A DNA stretch of 64,000 nt from Pseudomonadota bacterium (GCA_021819435.1 JAKARB010000001.1:310001-374000); one strand, 5' to 3'. Positions 40,501 through 49,262 are shown, counted from the stretch's first letter. Made by a program: numbers and translations. The notes: generated by a model from the sequence alone, not told the origin.

Positions 40501-41558
40501 TCGGCCTCGTCATCCTGCACGGGGCGCAGCCACACACGTACATGGGGCAAGGCCGTGCCGATGGGCGGGATCTGCGGCCAGGCGCTGGCGTCACCCTCCA
40601 ACTCAAAAGCGGTGACGACGTGGGTTTCTGTCGGGCCGTAGTGGTTGTGCAGCGAAGCTCCTTGAAGCCTGCCGAACAGAGCGCGGATGTCTGGTGTGAC
40701 TTGCAGTTGCTCGCCCGCGCTGACCACATCCTGCAGGCAAAGCGGGTGCGAGCCAGGGCGGCTGTTCGCCTCGGCATCGGCTTGGGCCAGCATCTGCAAG
40801 GCCACGTAGGGCAGGTACAAGCGCTGCACCCGCTCGCGCGCCAGCAATTCACGCAGGCGGGCCGGGTCGCGGCGGTCGGCATCGTCGGGCAGGATCAGGG
40901 TGCCGCCAGTGGCGAGTGTGGAGAAAATCTCCTGGAAGTGCACGTCGAACGACAGCGGCGCGAATTGCAAGGTGCGTGCGGGCTGGCCCAGTCGGGCATG
41001 GGCCACGTGCCAGCCGATCAGGTGAGCGAGTGGCGCCAGACCCATGGCCACACCCTTGGGGCGGCCGGTCGAGCCGGAGGTGAACAGCACGTAGACCAGG
41101 TCACCTTCGCCGGCGTGAGGCGGGGCCTCGGTGGTGCGCGGCGAGGCCAGGCCGGGCACCTCGTCCAGTCGCGATTGCAGGGTGGCCAGGGCCTCGGGCT
41201 CGCCGACCACGGCGCGCACGCGGGCGTCTTCCAGCATGGCTTGCAGCCGGTCCGTCGGGTAGCCCAGGTCGAGCGGAACATAGGCGAGGCCCGATTCGAC
41301 GGCCGCCACGATGGAGACGATGGTCTCCACGCTGCGGCTGGCGGCGATGCCGATGCGATCTCCAGCCACCATGCCTGCGGCACGCCAGCCATCGGCGCGG
41401 CGGGCAACCTGGTCGGCCAGCACCTGGTAGCTCAGCACCTGTTGGCCGCTCGACAACGCGGGTGCGTCGGGCCAGCGTTGCGCGGCCCTCTGCAAGGTCT
41501 GGCGGAGCGGGTGCAGGTCGGGTGCTGGCATGTCGTTGTTGGGGCGGGGGCTTGTCAT
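28533..41558 (-). CDS. hybrid NRPS-PKS megasynthase with aminotransferase domain
   Basis: A single 4341-residue synthase. Domains in order: A1 (about 20-525; FTSGSTGRPKG, NHYGPTET, YATGDL, a final GKIDRR); PCP1 (DHGARSL, Ser576); KS (639-1064; Cys812 in TACSTSL, EAHGTGT, KGHIGHL); AT (about 1165-1480; GHSIGE Ser1265, HAFH 1360-1363, the malonyl-type motif); ACP (DQGLDSL, Ser1583); a Gln/Met-rich helical linker; a class III PLP aminotransferase (about 1785-2210; Lys2055 in YGKIIGGGLP); C1 (about 2265-2700; SHVIFDG, His2410, first motif His replaced by Ser); A2 (about 2725-3230, all core motifs); PCP2 (Ser3278); C2 (about 3325-3760; intact HHIVWDG); a decayed A region (about 3790-4126) without ATP-binding motifs; PCP3 (GGNSL, Ser4238); an Arg-rich tail. 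There is no KR, MT or thioesterase. Inferred chemistry: starter acid, one malonyl extension, beta-ketone converted to beta-amine, then amide bond to the A2 amino acid. The architecture recalls McyG/McyE and mycosubtilin-type aminotransferase modules. A1 lacks a preceding C domain, so it is the loading module. The product is not predictable from this. Confidence 0.95.
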   Translation of the reverse strand: MTSPRPNNDMPAPDLHPLRQTLQRAAQRWPDAPALSSGQQVLSYQVLADQVARRADGWRAAGMVAGDRIGIAASRSVETIVSIVAAVESGLAYVPLDLGYPTDRLQAMLEDARVRAVVGEPEALATLQSRLDEVPGLASPRTTEAPPHAGEGDLVYVLFTSGSTGRPKGVAMGLAPLAHLIGWHVAHARLGQPARTLQFAPLSFDVHFQEIFSTLATGGTLILPDDADRRDPARLRELLARERVQRLYLPYVALQMLAQADAEANSRPGSHPLCLQDVVSAGEQLQVTPDIRALFGRLQGASLHNHYGPTETHVVTAFELEGDASAWPQIPPIGTALPHVRVWLRPVQDDEAESAQTAEPAGEQTGELMLGGDTLAEGYLGRPDLTAERFLAPLAGPDGVPARWYATGDLVRQSPDGTLTYLGRADQQLKVDGFRIEPGDIELALMSHPGLQDAVVTAPADPDGGRVLTAHVVLRPGSATADQTITAWRAWLRDRLPEYMVPVRFAVLDRLPTTPSGKIDRRGLPSAVPASRASGSGATGPSSGELIDRLRALWIELLGADQLPDDANVFDHGARSLLVMRFVSRAREQGIQLNVADVYDRPTVAGLSSLLASQASAAQGGASASRARRQATSSTGEGMAIVGMAVRVGTAADVETFWQQLLDNVETLRRFRPEEIDPSVPAAWREQPNFVAARGVLHQADCFDAGFFGVSAREATLTDPQQRLFLELCWSALEHAGIDPSRLGGDTGDRVGVYAGTSNNAYLPAMRAENPELIAQAGEFAAMLANEKDYVATRVAHRLNFNGPAVSIHTACSTSLVAVAQAWHALAQGQCDIALAGGSSVMVPQTGGYLHVEGGMESADGRCRPFDAQASGTVFGSGGGVVVLKRLSQALADGDTVYGVIEGVGLNNDGGDKASFTAPSVSGQAQAIRMALDHAQVNARGIGYVEAHGTGTALGDPIEVAALTRVWTQDTPDTGFCTLGSVKGHIGHLAAAAGVLGLIKATLALHHGHIPGTLHFDQPNPQIDFAHSPFQVSAQVLEWPRGETPRRAAVSSFGVGGTNAHVVLAEAPAAALQPLPDASGLQLLPISARHPEALLQRAGDLADHLERHPELPLAAVSATLMRGRQAMPLRQCVVAGDRSEAIAGLRAIAQSQASGQASAQAAQRGGRIVFAFPGQGSQHPGMARELVEQFPAFQLAFDEVLAAAPPELAATLRHLLVEALPTDEEAASRLAETRLAQPALFAVSHALAAWLDSLGLRPHALIGHSIGEYAAACHAGVISPQDAMRAVIERGEAMFAQPAGGMLAVRTGLAALQPLPAGIDVAALNAPELTVLAGPHADIDALATSLEQRGIAITRLKVSHAFHSASMAGALPRVQAALARAKLSAPALPVYSCVSGTRLSAEQATDPAYWASQVRAPVAFSQAVQAEQALGDVTFIEVGPGQALTALIRQHRIQGALPKVVPVLSSAQAALPPARHALQALGQLWCLGLSPAWPLPSRTPRVALPTYPFRREVHWFKRRVAAPELITESSPQLPTVSSPIPKTAMNRLPRIEQEIVRILADVAGLPPEATDRNATFVDQGLDSLSLTQATLAFEQTFGIRLRFRRLLEDLDTLPKLAAFFDGELPADRFAEAPPVQAPEAQAVAPATAMATAQQQVFAQAPVMQQALMPVAGVAPVVGGNGLQAVIQQQMVLMQQQLALLAGQPLQAVQAVAMAPTMVAQPAETPATGQAQVAGPVSGMPASNATPTADAQPSKNALVEKPFGASARIVLSAQNEYTPAQQQWIDDFIRRYNARTGRSKSFSQQHRKVMADPRVVTGFNPQWKDLVYPIVADRSEGARVWDIDGNEYIDLLSCFGANFLGYKREDVTQAMIDQLHKGIEVGPQHPLAADVAQLISEFTGMERVAFCNTGSEAVMGAMRIARTVTGRKKIAIFNNSYHGIFDEVIVRGTKQLRSLSAAPGILANAVENILVLDYDSPESLEVLRKCAHELAAIMIEPIQNKYPTLQPTAFVQQLREIATKGGAALIFDEVVTGFRVAPGGAQEFYGVRADIATYGKIIGGGLPFAAIAGNSQWLDALDGGHWQYGDDSYPEAGVTYFAGTFVRHPLALAAAHASLLHIKRGGRALYQSINSRTQRMVDRINSAFASRGAPVKAVHCASLWRLQWDDNVRNISLFYYLARFKGLHLYEQFGHFVTEAMTDADCDRIADTFIGVMDELIGLGLISPRDGGSGGPAGNGPQGGSGSKSDKPSEATKSTALSAPGVAKASGGVSALNAANALKEAPLSPGQTERWLAGAFDKGARQALNEAFCLRLSGDVNRGALKQALRDVLDRHDAFRTRFDLEEPRQVIVDGAQVPITEVDLRQHTDANAALDAWCDQANHQDLPFDRAPLAAASLIELADGRVAVHVVASHVIFDGWAASVFNAELAQAYRARCLGLQPDFEPAESPLAFSVAEQARFEGPEGQESLAHWKRVLANPPAPLTLGDRTPSGPRTFAADTARGRIDATTTQALRQQARQAGATLFQLMLAAVSVVLRQRSGQDEFVVSVPYASQALAQHGPLLADGVLDLPLRLSAKVGETPRQVLARVRSHLMDALEYPLVTQGTVARALGIRGSGDRPPLTGVFFNLNPKVELSYDDAVRAEMEEGRRQALLSEILFNFYDQGDVITLDLHHSSEFCSMQRAQELVQALIDQCRLLAQGLDAPIDAQAPSPQAARLALVDPRIRAWNEATRVPIEPGARVEQWFFRQVQQTPDAIAVVAQGQRLTYAQLEARANQFAHLLQGLGVTHRSLVGVCMSRNIELVPALLGIFKAGGAYVPLDPSFPKDRLHHMTADAQLQAVITESAHASLSGMPRAAQLRTDDDLPALNAAPTHAVTWSSPAPADAQSYVIYTSGSTGKPKGVVLQQDAVCNLMASMRRDPGMVASDRLLAVITLSFDMAVPELFLPLVTGARVVLARREETMDAQALAALIESEGINVMQATPTTWHMLADAGWKPPVGFKGMTGGEPLTPALAKHLLHAGVALWNLYGPTETTVYATGCRVTDHQRITVGGPVDNTQCWVLDEQGMPCGVGQEGELCVGGLSVAQGYLHRPELTAEKFIPDPFSERPGALLYRTGDLARWAADGQIEHLGRLDFQIKIRGYRIELGEIETRLAAQPGVSRTVVMAREDQPGDIRLVAYVQTQPGHTVDAQAVRQALKADLPDYMVPQFVIALPALPLLPNGKVDRKALPAPSVEDLPPASTGTAPSSETEQGVARAMQAVLKSGPLGLEDDFFSMGGHSLLAARLIAQLNREFGVQLQLRALFESPTVGKLAAAIVAQQGAGAAPARPPLVRRADRDTAPLTVMQQRVAFMEAFQPGRVVYHAPSGHRFRGPMNLAAFNRAYREMARRQEAFRASIVRRNGELIQLIDNALQPPDIPLLDLTNLPEAEREAAMQRHMNELVAQTFELDHAPLIRSQLYKLADDHHGFFLMAHHIVWDGASFDVLYRELSAHYAAFASGAATSPLPELVVDQGDFAAWHNEWMKGDEIKQQLRFWEDLANRHPQLSEPPIDRARPETPSGNGATAFLGFDQTQSDAVRAIARQTGSPVSIVFLAVYAALMSEWMDESAPGIGLPVRGRPAPELEHVMGFFNNMLPMRVAVQPAMNDLSGLDWVREVRRQVTGALSNQDVPFELIAQQLKLKSARLYQVLFNFQDVRDRLTRWGDLDHERVNLLKYGATEDLNFWLVEEKDKIAGGFQYDTDVLLPATADALRDRYVTVVQRLIAQPNTLMSELLAPTEAEARLLQSWQPAALGTQGDGLAALDAVRKPAQPDAIALSSGTRIVSAAELAKRVQHCADTLRAHLGQHVPTQATVGVDIADPVAQVVACLGVWQLGLNCVAPATQGAGLKGTPGLHAVISEQAVTGALHLGAHLVPGFVPGFVSGAMPSALTTSAPSDGAAGTARAVTAAEVNEVACRLASQLGAGFSQQLTIGSDLPAMTRVALLLAARVKNVATLLAGPTDAIPASTSSSACLSASQALAAVRNPAGRPHAIILSAREAHASVLAPLSAAPVHVASLLPHPASGLPVAAGWLSDERDMGACGQPLLHGLSLLDQRGQAVGVNAPGHLAGDDQHAVSLRWRADGQLQCLNIAPPPSAAQSSGKSATQTTSQSRPQPQLAEAAQTPDAAARAATPTSSAHPATQGSMGASAQSPSQPTAQTPPSMPPKAQPADAVLIGIWQNLLGVNGITAQDNFFELGGNSLLAMVAVEETRKALGVDVDARRFVYETLAQIAASAAPAQADTSLGSSTSASPGANSANDTLHCPPARSDRPVPQADTTPPKRRGWLDRARDALTQRTGTDGSR

Positions 41559-41559
41559 C

Positions 41560-41649
41560 TCAGCGCAGCGGCGTGACGGCTGGCAAGGACACAGCGCTTG
41601 GGCTAAAGTCCGGGGCCATCACGTCGAGTCGGGATGGAGACTGAGTCAT
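41560..41649 (-). CDS. possible 29-aa leader peptide upstream of the synthase
   Basis: A short frame starts at an ATG at 41649, preceded by AAAGAGGA at good spacing, and ends with TGA one base before the synthase ATG (TGAGATG). The peptide, starting MTQSPSRLDV, is Ser/Pro-rich with no membrane segment or known motif. The synthase start itself has a poor Shine-Dalgarno, so translational coupling through this peptide is plausible. Alternatively it is chance, or the synthase begins at its internal ATG at 41531. Confidence 0.35.
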   Translation of the reverse strand: MTQSPSRLDVMAPDFSPSAVSLPAVTPLR

Positions 41650-41877
41650 GACGTCCTGTCCTCTTTCCTGATAGTGAGTGCGCTGGTTTGCCAAGACCGT
41701 GCAGGACACGCGTCGGCCTCGTGGCGGTCGTCCGAAATCCCCGGGGAAAATCCGGTTCATGTCGTCGGCGCATCCGTTCATCTTATTTGCATTTCACCTT
41801 GCGTAACTGCCTGTATCGGTCCCACGATTGGAGGGGCAAAGGGCAGATTTCGTCGATTTCCGTAGCAAATTTCTCTT
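41650..41877. other. divergent intergenic region, synthase operon / dusA
   Basis: These 228 bases hold the control region for the synthase operon (minus strand) and dusA (plus strand). The sequence is more AT-rich near dusA. No promoter fits well: TTGGCA followed by TATCAG at 15-bp spacing on the minus strand is weak. No convincing operator or RNA structure was seen. Confidence 0.4.
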
Positions 41878-42981
41878 GTGTCCGATTCAAATACCGTTTC
41901 CCCCACGCCGGTGGCCTCGCCATGGCGCGCCTGCGTTGCGCCCATGCTCGACTGGACCGATCGCCATTGCCGATATTTCCACCGCCTGCTGAGCCGGGAA
42001 GCCCGCCTCTACACCGAGATGCTGACCACCGGGGCCATCATCCACGGCGGCATGCACCGCTTCCTTGATTTCGATGAATTCGAGCACCCCGTCGCTTTGC
42101 AACTAGGGGGGAGCGAACCGGCTGATTTGGCCGAATGCGCCAAATTGGCCCGCCAATGGGGTTACGACGAGGTCAATCTGAATTGCGGCTGCCCGAGCGA
42201 GCGCGTTCAGCGCGGCGCTTTCGGCGCCTGCCTGATGAACGAAGCCACGTTGGTTGCGGATTGCATCAAGGCCATGATCGACGCAGTTGACGGCGACCCG
42301 AAACTGCCCATCACCGTCAAGCACCGCATCGGCATCGACCAGAACGAGTCCTACGACTTCGTGCGTGACTTCGTGGGCACCGTGGCCGAAACCGGCTGCC
42401 AAGTGTTCATCGTGCATGCCCGCAACGCGTGGCTCAAGGGCCTCAGCCCGAAAGAGAACCGCGAGATCCCCCCGCTGCGCTATGCCACCGTGCACCAGCT
42501 CAAGCGCGACTTCCCGCACCTGACCATCGTGCTCAACGGCGGCCTGGCCGACAACACCGCCTGCCTGGCGCAGCTTCAGCCCGGGGCCGAGCTGCCGGGC
42601 GTGACGCTCGATGGCGTCATGGTGGGGCGCGCGGCTTACCACACGCCCTGGATCCTGTCGGAGTGGGACGAGCTGTTCTTCGGCCACCCGGCGCATGCCG
42701 AGCCCTTGACCCGCGAAGCCGTGGAGGCGGCGATGGTGGCTTACGTCGAGCGCGAGATGGCGCGCACCCAGGGCTGGGCGCATGGCGAGGTGCGCTGGCC
42801 ACAAGTCATCCGCCACATCCTGGGGCTCTACAACGGCCTGCCGGGTGCGCGCCGCTGGCGGCAGGTGTGGTCCGATCACAACTTGAAGACCCAGGCCCCT
42901 TCCGAGGTGATGAAGCTCGCTCACCAGCGCCCGCCACGCCGCGAAGAACCCGGCACGGGCCTTGCTGCCCAGCTTGGCTGA
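41878..42981 (+). CDS. dusA: tRNA-dihydrouridine(20/20a) synthase DusA
   Basis: A 367-residue FMN enzyme that reduces uridines 20/20a of tRNA D-loops with NADPH. The DusA signatures APMLDWTDRHCRYFHR, YTEMLTTGAIIHG, VNLNCGCPSERVQRG (the Cys is the proton donor) and TVKHRIGID are all present, with HARNAWLKGLSPKENR typical of DusA rather than DusB/C. The best start is a GTG at 41878, giving SDSNTVSP before the domain; no upstream ATG fits. It is divergent from the synthase operon and functionally unrelated to it. Confidence 0.95.
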   Translation: MSDSNTVSPTPVASPWRACVAPMLDWTDRHCRYFHRLLSREARLYTEMLTTGAIIHGGMHRFLDFDEFEHPVALQLGGSEPADLAECAKLARQWGYDEVNLNCGCPSERVQRGAFGACLMNEATLVADCIKAMIDAVDGDPKLPITVKHRIGIDQNESYDFVRDFVGTVAETGCQVFIVHARNAWLKGLSPKENREIPPLRYATVHQLKRDFPHLTIVLNGGLADNTACLAQLQPGAELPGVTLDGVMVGRAAYHTPWILSEWDELFFGHPAHAEPLTREAVEAAMVAYVEREMARTQGWAHGEVRWPQVIRHILGLYNGLPGARRWRQVWSDHNLKTQAPSEVMKLAHQRPPRREEPGTGLAAQLG

Positions 42982-43019
42982 CTTCCCGTTCATCTCCTGC
43001 TGTCCGTGAAACGTCGCCC

Positions 43020-44354
43020 ATGACCGACACCTCCTTCCTTGCCTCCGAGCGCCGCATCCTCCAGGGCGACCTGCTCGATTTCACCGACGACCCGGGCTTC
43101 GCCACACCGCAGGAATCCCCAGGCGTGCGCTGGCGCCCTGGCCACCGCGTGCTGGTGGATGCGGGGTGCATTGCCGCCGTGCTGTCGCCTGAAGACGCGT
43201 TGCCCGCAGGCTGGGAGGGCGTGCCCATCGAAGCGCAGCCGGGCCGGGTGATCCTCCCCGGGTTCATCGACACCCACGTGCACTGTCCTCAGCTCGACGT
43301 GATCGCCAGCTATGGCACCGAGCTGCTGGACTGGCTCAACACCTACACCTTCCCTGCCGAGCGGCGCTACGCCGACCCGGCCGTCTCGCGCGAAGGCGCG
43401 CACCGCTTCCTGAACGCCTTGTGGGCCCACGGCACGACCAGCGCCGTGGTCTTCCCGACGGTGCACAAGGTCAGCGCCGAGGCCCTGTTCGAGGCGGCTC
43501 AGGCGGCGAGCATGCGACTGCTCACCGGCAAGGTGCTGATGAACCGCTTCGCGCCCGAGGGCCTGCTCGATGACGTGGAGCAGGCCGAGCGCGATTGCGT
43601 CGACCTGATCGACCGCTGGCATGGCCAAGGCCGCAACGCCTTCGCCGTGACGGTGCGCTTCGCGCCCACGAGCACGCCCGAGCAGCTCGCCATGGCCGGC
43701 CGCCTGTGCCAAACCTACGCCGGCACCTACATGCAGACCCACGTGGCGGAAAACCGCGACGAGGTGAAGTGGGTGATGGAGCTCTACCCCGACGCGCGCA
43801 GCTACCTCGACGTGTACGACCGCGACGGCTTGATCGGCCCCCGTGCCGTGCTGGCCCACGGCATCTGGCTGGACGAACGCGACCGCGCCGTGCTGCGCGA
43901 AAGCGGCGCCCAGATCGCCCACAGCCCCAGTTCCAACCTGTTCCTTGGCAGCGGCCTGTTTGATTGGGCCCAGGCCCAGCGCGATGGCCTGCATGTCAGC
44001 CTGGCCAGCGACGTGGGCGGTGGCACCAGCCTGAGCATGCTGCGCAACATGCAGGACGCCTACAAGATCCAGGCCCTGCAAGGCACCCGCCTGACGGCCT
44101 GGAAGGCGCTCTACACCGCCACCCTGGGCGCGGCCCGGGCGTTGGGGCTCGCTGAGGAGATGGGTGCCATCGAGCCCGGCCGCCACGCCGACCTGACCGT
44201 GTGGGACTGGGCTAGCGACGACGTGTCTCGTCACCGCGATGGCTTGTGCCGTGAGCTGCACGAACGCGTCTTCGTGTGGATGACCCTGGGCGACGAGCGC
44301 AACCTGCGCGAAACGCTCGTGGCTGGCCGCACCGTGTTTGCCGCCGCTGGCTGA
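43020..44354 (+). CDS. guaD: guanine deaminase
   Basis: A 444-residue amidohydrolase that converts guanine to xanthine and ammonia. Zinc ligands are visible: IDTHVHCPQLD, TYMQTHVAEN, AVLAHGIWL and SDVGGGTSLSMLRNM. The guanine deaminase type is indicated by VIASYGTELLDWLNTYTFPAE and the VRFAPTSTPEQL segment. It follows dusA by 38 bp and precedes an adenine-deaminase-type gene by 90 bp, forming a small purine-salvage cluster. The start at 43020 follows the dusA stop. Confidence 0.94.
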   Translation: MTDTSFLASERRILQGDLLDFTDDPGFATPQESPGVRWRPGHRVLVDAGCIAAVLSPEDALPAGWEGVPIEAQPGRVILPGFIDTHVHCPQLDVIASYGTELLDWLNTYTFPAERRYADPAVSREGAHRFLNALWAHGTTSAVVFPTVHKVSAEALFEAAQAASMRLLTGKVLMNRFAPEGLLDDVEQAERDCVDLIDRWHGQGRNAFAVTVRFAPTSTPEQLAMAGRLCQTYAGTYMQTHVAENRDEVKWVMELYPDARSYLDVYDRDGLIGPRAVLAHGIWLDERDRAVLRESGAQIAHSPSSNLFLGSGLFDWAQAQRDGLHVSLASDVGGGTSLSMLRNMQDAYKIQALQGTRLTAWKALYTATLGAARALGLAEEMGAIEPGRHADLTVWDWASDDVSRHRDGLCRELHERVFVWMTLGDERNLRETLVAGRTVFAAAG

Positions 44355-46372
<2,018 letters not shown>

Positions 46373-46505
46373 GCGGCCAGTCTAGCGCCCACCCTCTCGC
46401 CACGCAGGGGTGAGGGAATGCTGCGATGATGCCCACTTGTCTTGATTTGCAACCGTGTGCGGCCCTGGGTGGCCCCATCGCGTTCCAGTCGATCACATTC
46501 ATCGC

Positions 46506-49211
46506 ATGACTGAACCCTTGTCGAACACTTCCGCCGGGCCCTCTCAACGCGTGTCCGCCTGGCGCTGGGCGCTGTTGCAGACCCGCCGTGACCTGCGCTC
46601 TGGCAGCATGCGCTTTCTGATGGTGGCGGTGGTGCTGGCGGTGGCCGCGCTCACGGCCGTGGCCTTCTTTGCCGATCGCATCGAGCGTGGCCTGAGCCGA
46701 GACGCTGCACAACTGCTGGGCGGCGACGCCGTGGTGGTGGGTGACCAGCCGCTGCCCGCCGAGTTCGAGACCCGGGCCGTTCAACTTGGTTTGCGCGTGG
46801 CACGCACCTCGGTCATGGCCAGCATGGCGCGCGCACCCGATGACAAGGGCGGCGAATCACGCCTGGCGGCTGTCAAGGCGGTGAGCGCTGGCCACCCACT
46901 GCGCGGGCGGCTCACGCTGGGTGAGCTGCAAGCCGATGGCCAGGTCAGCCCGACCGGGCCGGCGCCCGTGGGTGGGCCCCTGCCAGGCGAGGCCTGGGTG
47001 GACGCGGGCATCCTGCTGTCGCTGAACCTGAGGGTGGGTGACTCACTGTGGCTGGGCGAGCGCAGCTTCCGCATCGCCTCGGTCGTCCAGAGCGAGCCCG
47101 ATCGTGGTGCGGGCTTCATCAACTTCTCGCCGCGCGTGATGATTCGCGAGTCCGACCTGGCCTCGACTGAACTGGTGCAGCCGGCCAGTCGCGTCACTTA
47201 CCGCTTGCTGGTGGCGGGGCCGGCCCGCGAGGGAGACGCTCAACCTGTGGTTGTTCCAGCACTTCCGGCTGGCGACAAAGACGCCCGCACGAATGCCGTG
47301 AACGTGGAGCACGCCGTGGTTCCTCCAACAGGGGGCGCTGGCGCTCAGGGCAGCGCGGCGGAGGCGGTGCGGCGCTTCGTGGCCGACAGCCGTGAACAAA
47401 TCAAGGCGCTGCGGGGGCTGAAGGTCGAAACGCTTGACCAAGGCAGGCCTGAGATGCGCGCCACGCTCGACCGTGCCGGATTGTTCCTGCGCCTGGTCGC
47501 CTTGCTGGCGGCCTTGTTGTCCGCGGTCGCCGTGGCCCTGGTCTCGCGCGACTTTGCCCAGCGCCGGCTCGACGACTGCGCCCTGCTGCGCGTCATGGGC
47601 GTGCCCCAGCGCACCATGGCCTGGATCTATGGTTTGCAGTTCCTCTTGGTCGGCTTGCTTGCCAGCGGGCTGGGCCTGCTGCTGGGCTGGGCCTTCCACC
47701 TGGTCTTCGTGGAGCTGCTCGGAGGGTTGGTCAAGGTCAGCCTGCCGCAGGCCGGGTGGCAGCCTTGGGCATTGGGTGTTGGCGTGGGCGTGTTGCTCAC
47801 GCTGGGCTTCGGTTTGCCACCGGTGTTGCAGCTCGCTCGCGTGCCGCCGCTGCGTGTGTTGCGCCGCGACTTGGGCGGGCTGAGGCCTTGGTCCGCTGCA
47901 ATGGGCCTGTTCGGTGCGGTGGCGCTGTTCGGTCTGCTGCTGGCCGTGGCGCGAGACCTGCGCATGGGCGCCATCGCCCTGGGCGGCTTCGTCGCGGCGA
48001 TGGCCCTGTTCGCCGTGTTGGGTGGGTGCGCCATCTGGGTGTTGCGCCGCGTGGTGGGACGCCTCGCCGAGCGCCTGCCCAACTGGTTGAGCCTGGCCAC
48101 GCGTCAGGTCACGGCGCAGCCGGGCCACAGCGTCGTGCAGGTGTGCGCCCTGGGCATCGGCCTGCTGGCCCTGATGCTGCTGGTGCTCATCCGCACCGAC
48201 CTGATCACCAGTTGGAAGGCCGCCAGCCCGCCCGATGCCCCCAACCGCTTCGTCATCAACATCCAACCCGATCAGGTCGAAACCTTTCAGCAGGCCTTGC
48301 GGGCCGGTGGCGTGAATCAATACGACTGGTTCCCGATGGCGCGTGGCCGCCTGGTGGCCATCAATGGCAAGCCGGTGCGTCCGCAGGACTACGAAGAAGA
48401 CAGGGCCCAGCGCCTGGTCGACCGCGAGTTCAACCTCAGCCACGCGGTGCAGCCGCCGCAGGGTAACGAGCTGGTCGGCGGGCGCTTCCAGCCCGAAGAG
48501 CCCGATGCCTTCAGCGTGGAAGAGGGCATCGCCCACACGCTGGGTCTGAAGCTGGGCGACAAGCTGCGCTTTGACCTCGCTGGTCAGGCTGACGAGCGCC
48601 GCATCACCAGCCTTCGGAAGGTGGACTGGTCGTCCATGAGGGCCAATTTCTTCGTGATGACGCCCCGCTCCACCGAAGAGAACTGGCCCGAGACTTGGAT
48701 CACCGCATTCCGCATGCCGGCGGGTTCGCAACTGGACCGCACCCTGGTGCAGACCTTCCCGAACGTGACCGTGGTGGATGTGACGGCCACGCTTGCCCAA
48801 GTGCAGTCGGTGCTCGACCAGGTCATCACGGCGGTGGAGTTTCTCTTCGCCTTCACGCTGGCGGCAGGCCTCATCGTGTTGATGGCAGGGTTGATGACCT
48901 CACGCGAACGGCGTGCCCGCGAGTGGGCGGTGTTGCGCTCGCTGGGGGCCACGCAGGTGCTGTTGGCACGCGTGCAGCGCGTCGAGTTGATCGGTCTGGG
49001 CGCCTTGGCGGGCGCGCTTGCAGCGTCGGCCTCTCTGGCCATTGGTTGGGCGCTGGCGGAGCGGGTGTTCGAGTTCCCCTGGACGGCGCCTTGGTGGTGG
49101 CCGCTGGTGGGGGCTGCCATTGGCGCCCTGCTGGCCTGGGCTGCGGGCTGGTGGAGCTTGCGTGGGGTGCTGGCTCGGCCGGTCGCGATGACGCTGCGCC
49201 GCGCCGAGTGA
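46506..49211 (+). CDS. FtsX-like permease (YbbP-type ABC transporter permease)
   Basis: A 901-residue inner-membrane protein with two FtsX-type four-helix permease blocks. One hydrophobic helix (FLMVAVVLAVAALTAVAFF) lies near the N-terminus. A large periplasmic domain follows, then membrane helices around LVALLAALLSAVAVALVS and FLLVGLLASGLGLLLGWAF, a second periplasmic domain, and a final set (FAFTLAAGLIVLMAGL). The start at 46506 was chosen over 46455, which reads through upstream sequence. The usual ATPase partner (YbbA/LolD-like) is not next to it, so it probably lies elsewhere. The family is linked to lipoprotein or lysophospholipid handling. Confidence 0.9.
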   Translation: MTEPLSNTSAGPSQRVSAWRWALLQTRRDLRSGSMRFLMVAVVLAVAALTAVAFFADRIERGLSRDAAQLLGGDAVVVGDQPLPAEFETRAVQLGLRVARTSVMASMARAPDDKGGESRLAAVKAVSAGHPLRGRLTLGELQADGQVSPTGPAPVGGPLPGEAWVDAGILLSLNLRVGDSLWLGERSFRIASVVQSEPDRGAGFINFSPRVMIRESDLASTELVQPASRVTYRLLVAGPAREGDAQPVVVPALPAGDKDARTNAVNVEHAVVPPTGGAGAQGSAAEAVRRFVADSREQIKALRGLKVETLDQGRPEMRATLDRAGLFLRLVALLAALLSAVAVALVSRDFAQRRLDDCALLRVMGVPQRTMAWIYGLQFLLVGLLASGLGLLLGWAFHLVFVELLGGLVKVSLPQAGWQPWALGVGVGVLLTLGFGLPPVLQLARVPPLRVLRRDLGGLRPWSAAMGLFGAVALFGLLLAVARDLRMGAIALGGFVAAMALFAVLGGCAIWVLRRVVGRLAERLPNWLSLATRQVTAQPGHSVVQVCALGIGLLALMLLVLIRTDLITSWKAASPPDAPNRFVINIQPDQVETFQQALRAGGVNQYDWFPMARGRLVAINGKPVRPQDYEEDRAQRLVDREFNLSHAVQPPQGNELVGGRFQPEEPDAFSVEEGIAHTLGLKLGDKLRFDLAGQADERRITSLRKVDWSSMRANFFVMTPRSTEENWPETWITAFRMPAGSQLDRTLVQTFPNVTVVDVTATLAQVQSVLDQVITAVEFLFAFTLAAGLIVLMAGLMTSRERRAREWAVLRSLGATQVLLARVQRVELIGLGALAGALAASASLAIGWALAERVFEFPWTAPWWWPLVGAAIGALLAWAAGWWSLRGVLARPVAMTLRRAE

Positions 49212-49262
49212 ACTGAACGGCGAGCAGCATGAGCCGTTCAAGCTGAATGAACCGGCCGAATG

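Noticed and set aside
28533-41558. Prediction of amino acids selected by A1 and A2 from specificity codes
   Set aside because: Some pocket residues can be read (A1 begins D-V..Q, A2 begins D-M..P), but the remaining positions cannot be aligned reliably by eye, so no substrate is claimed.
40146-41576. A 476-codon plus-strand open frame antisense to the start of the synthase
   Set aside because: Same cause as above; it mirrors A1 and PCP1 and has no domain or ribosome site.
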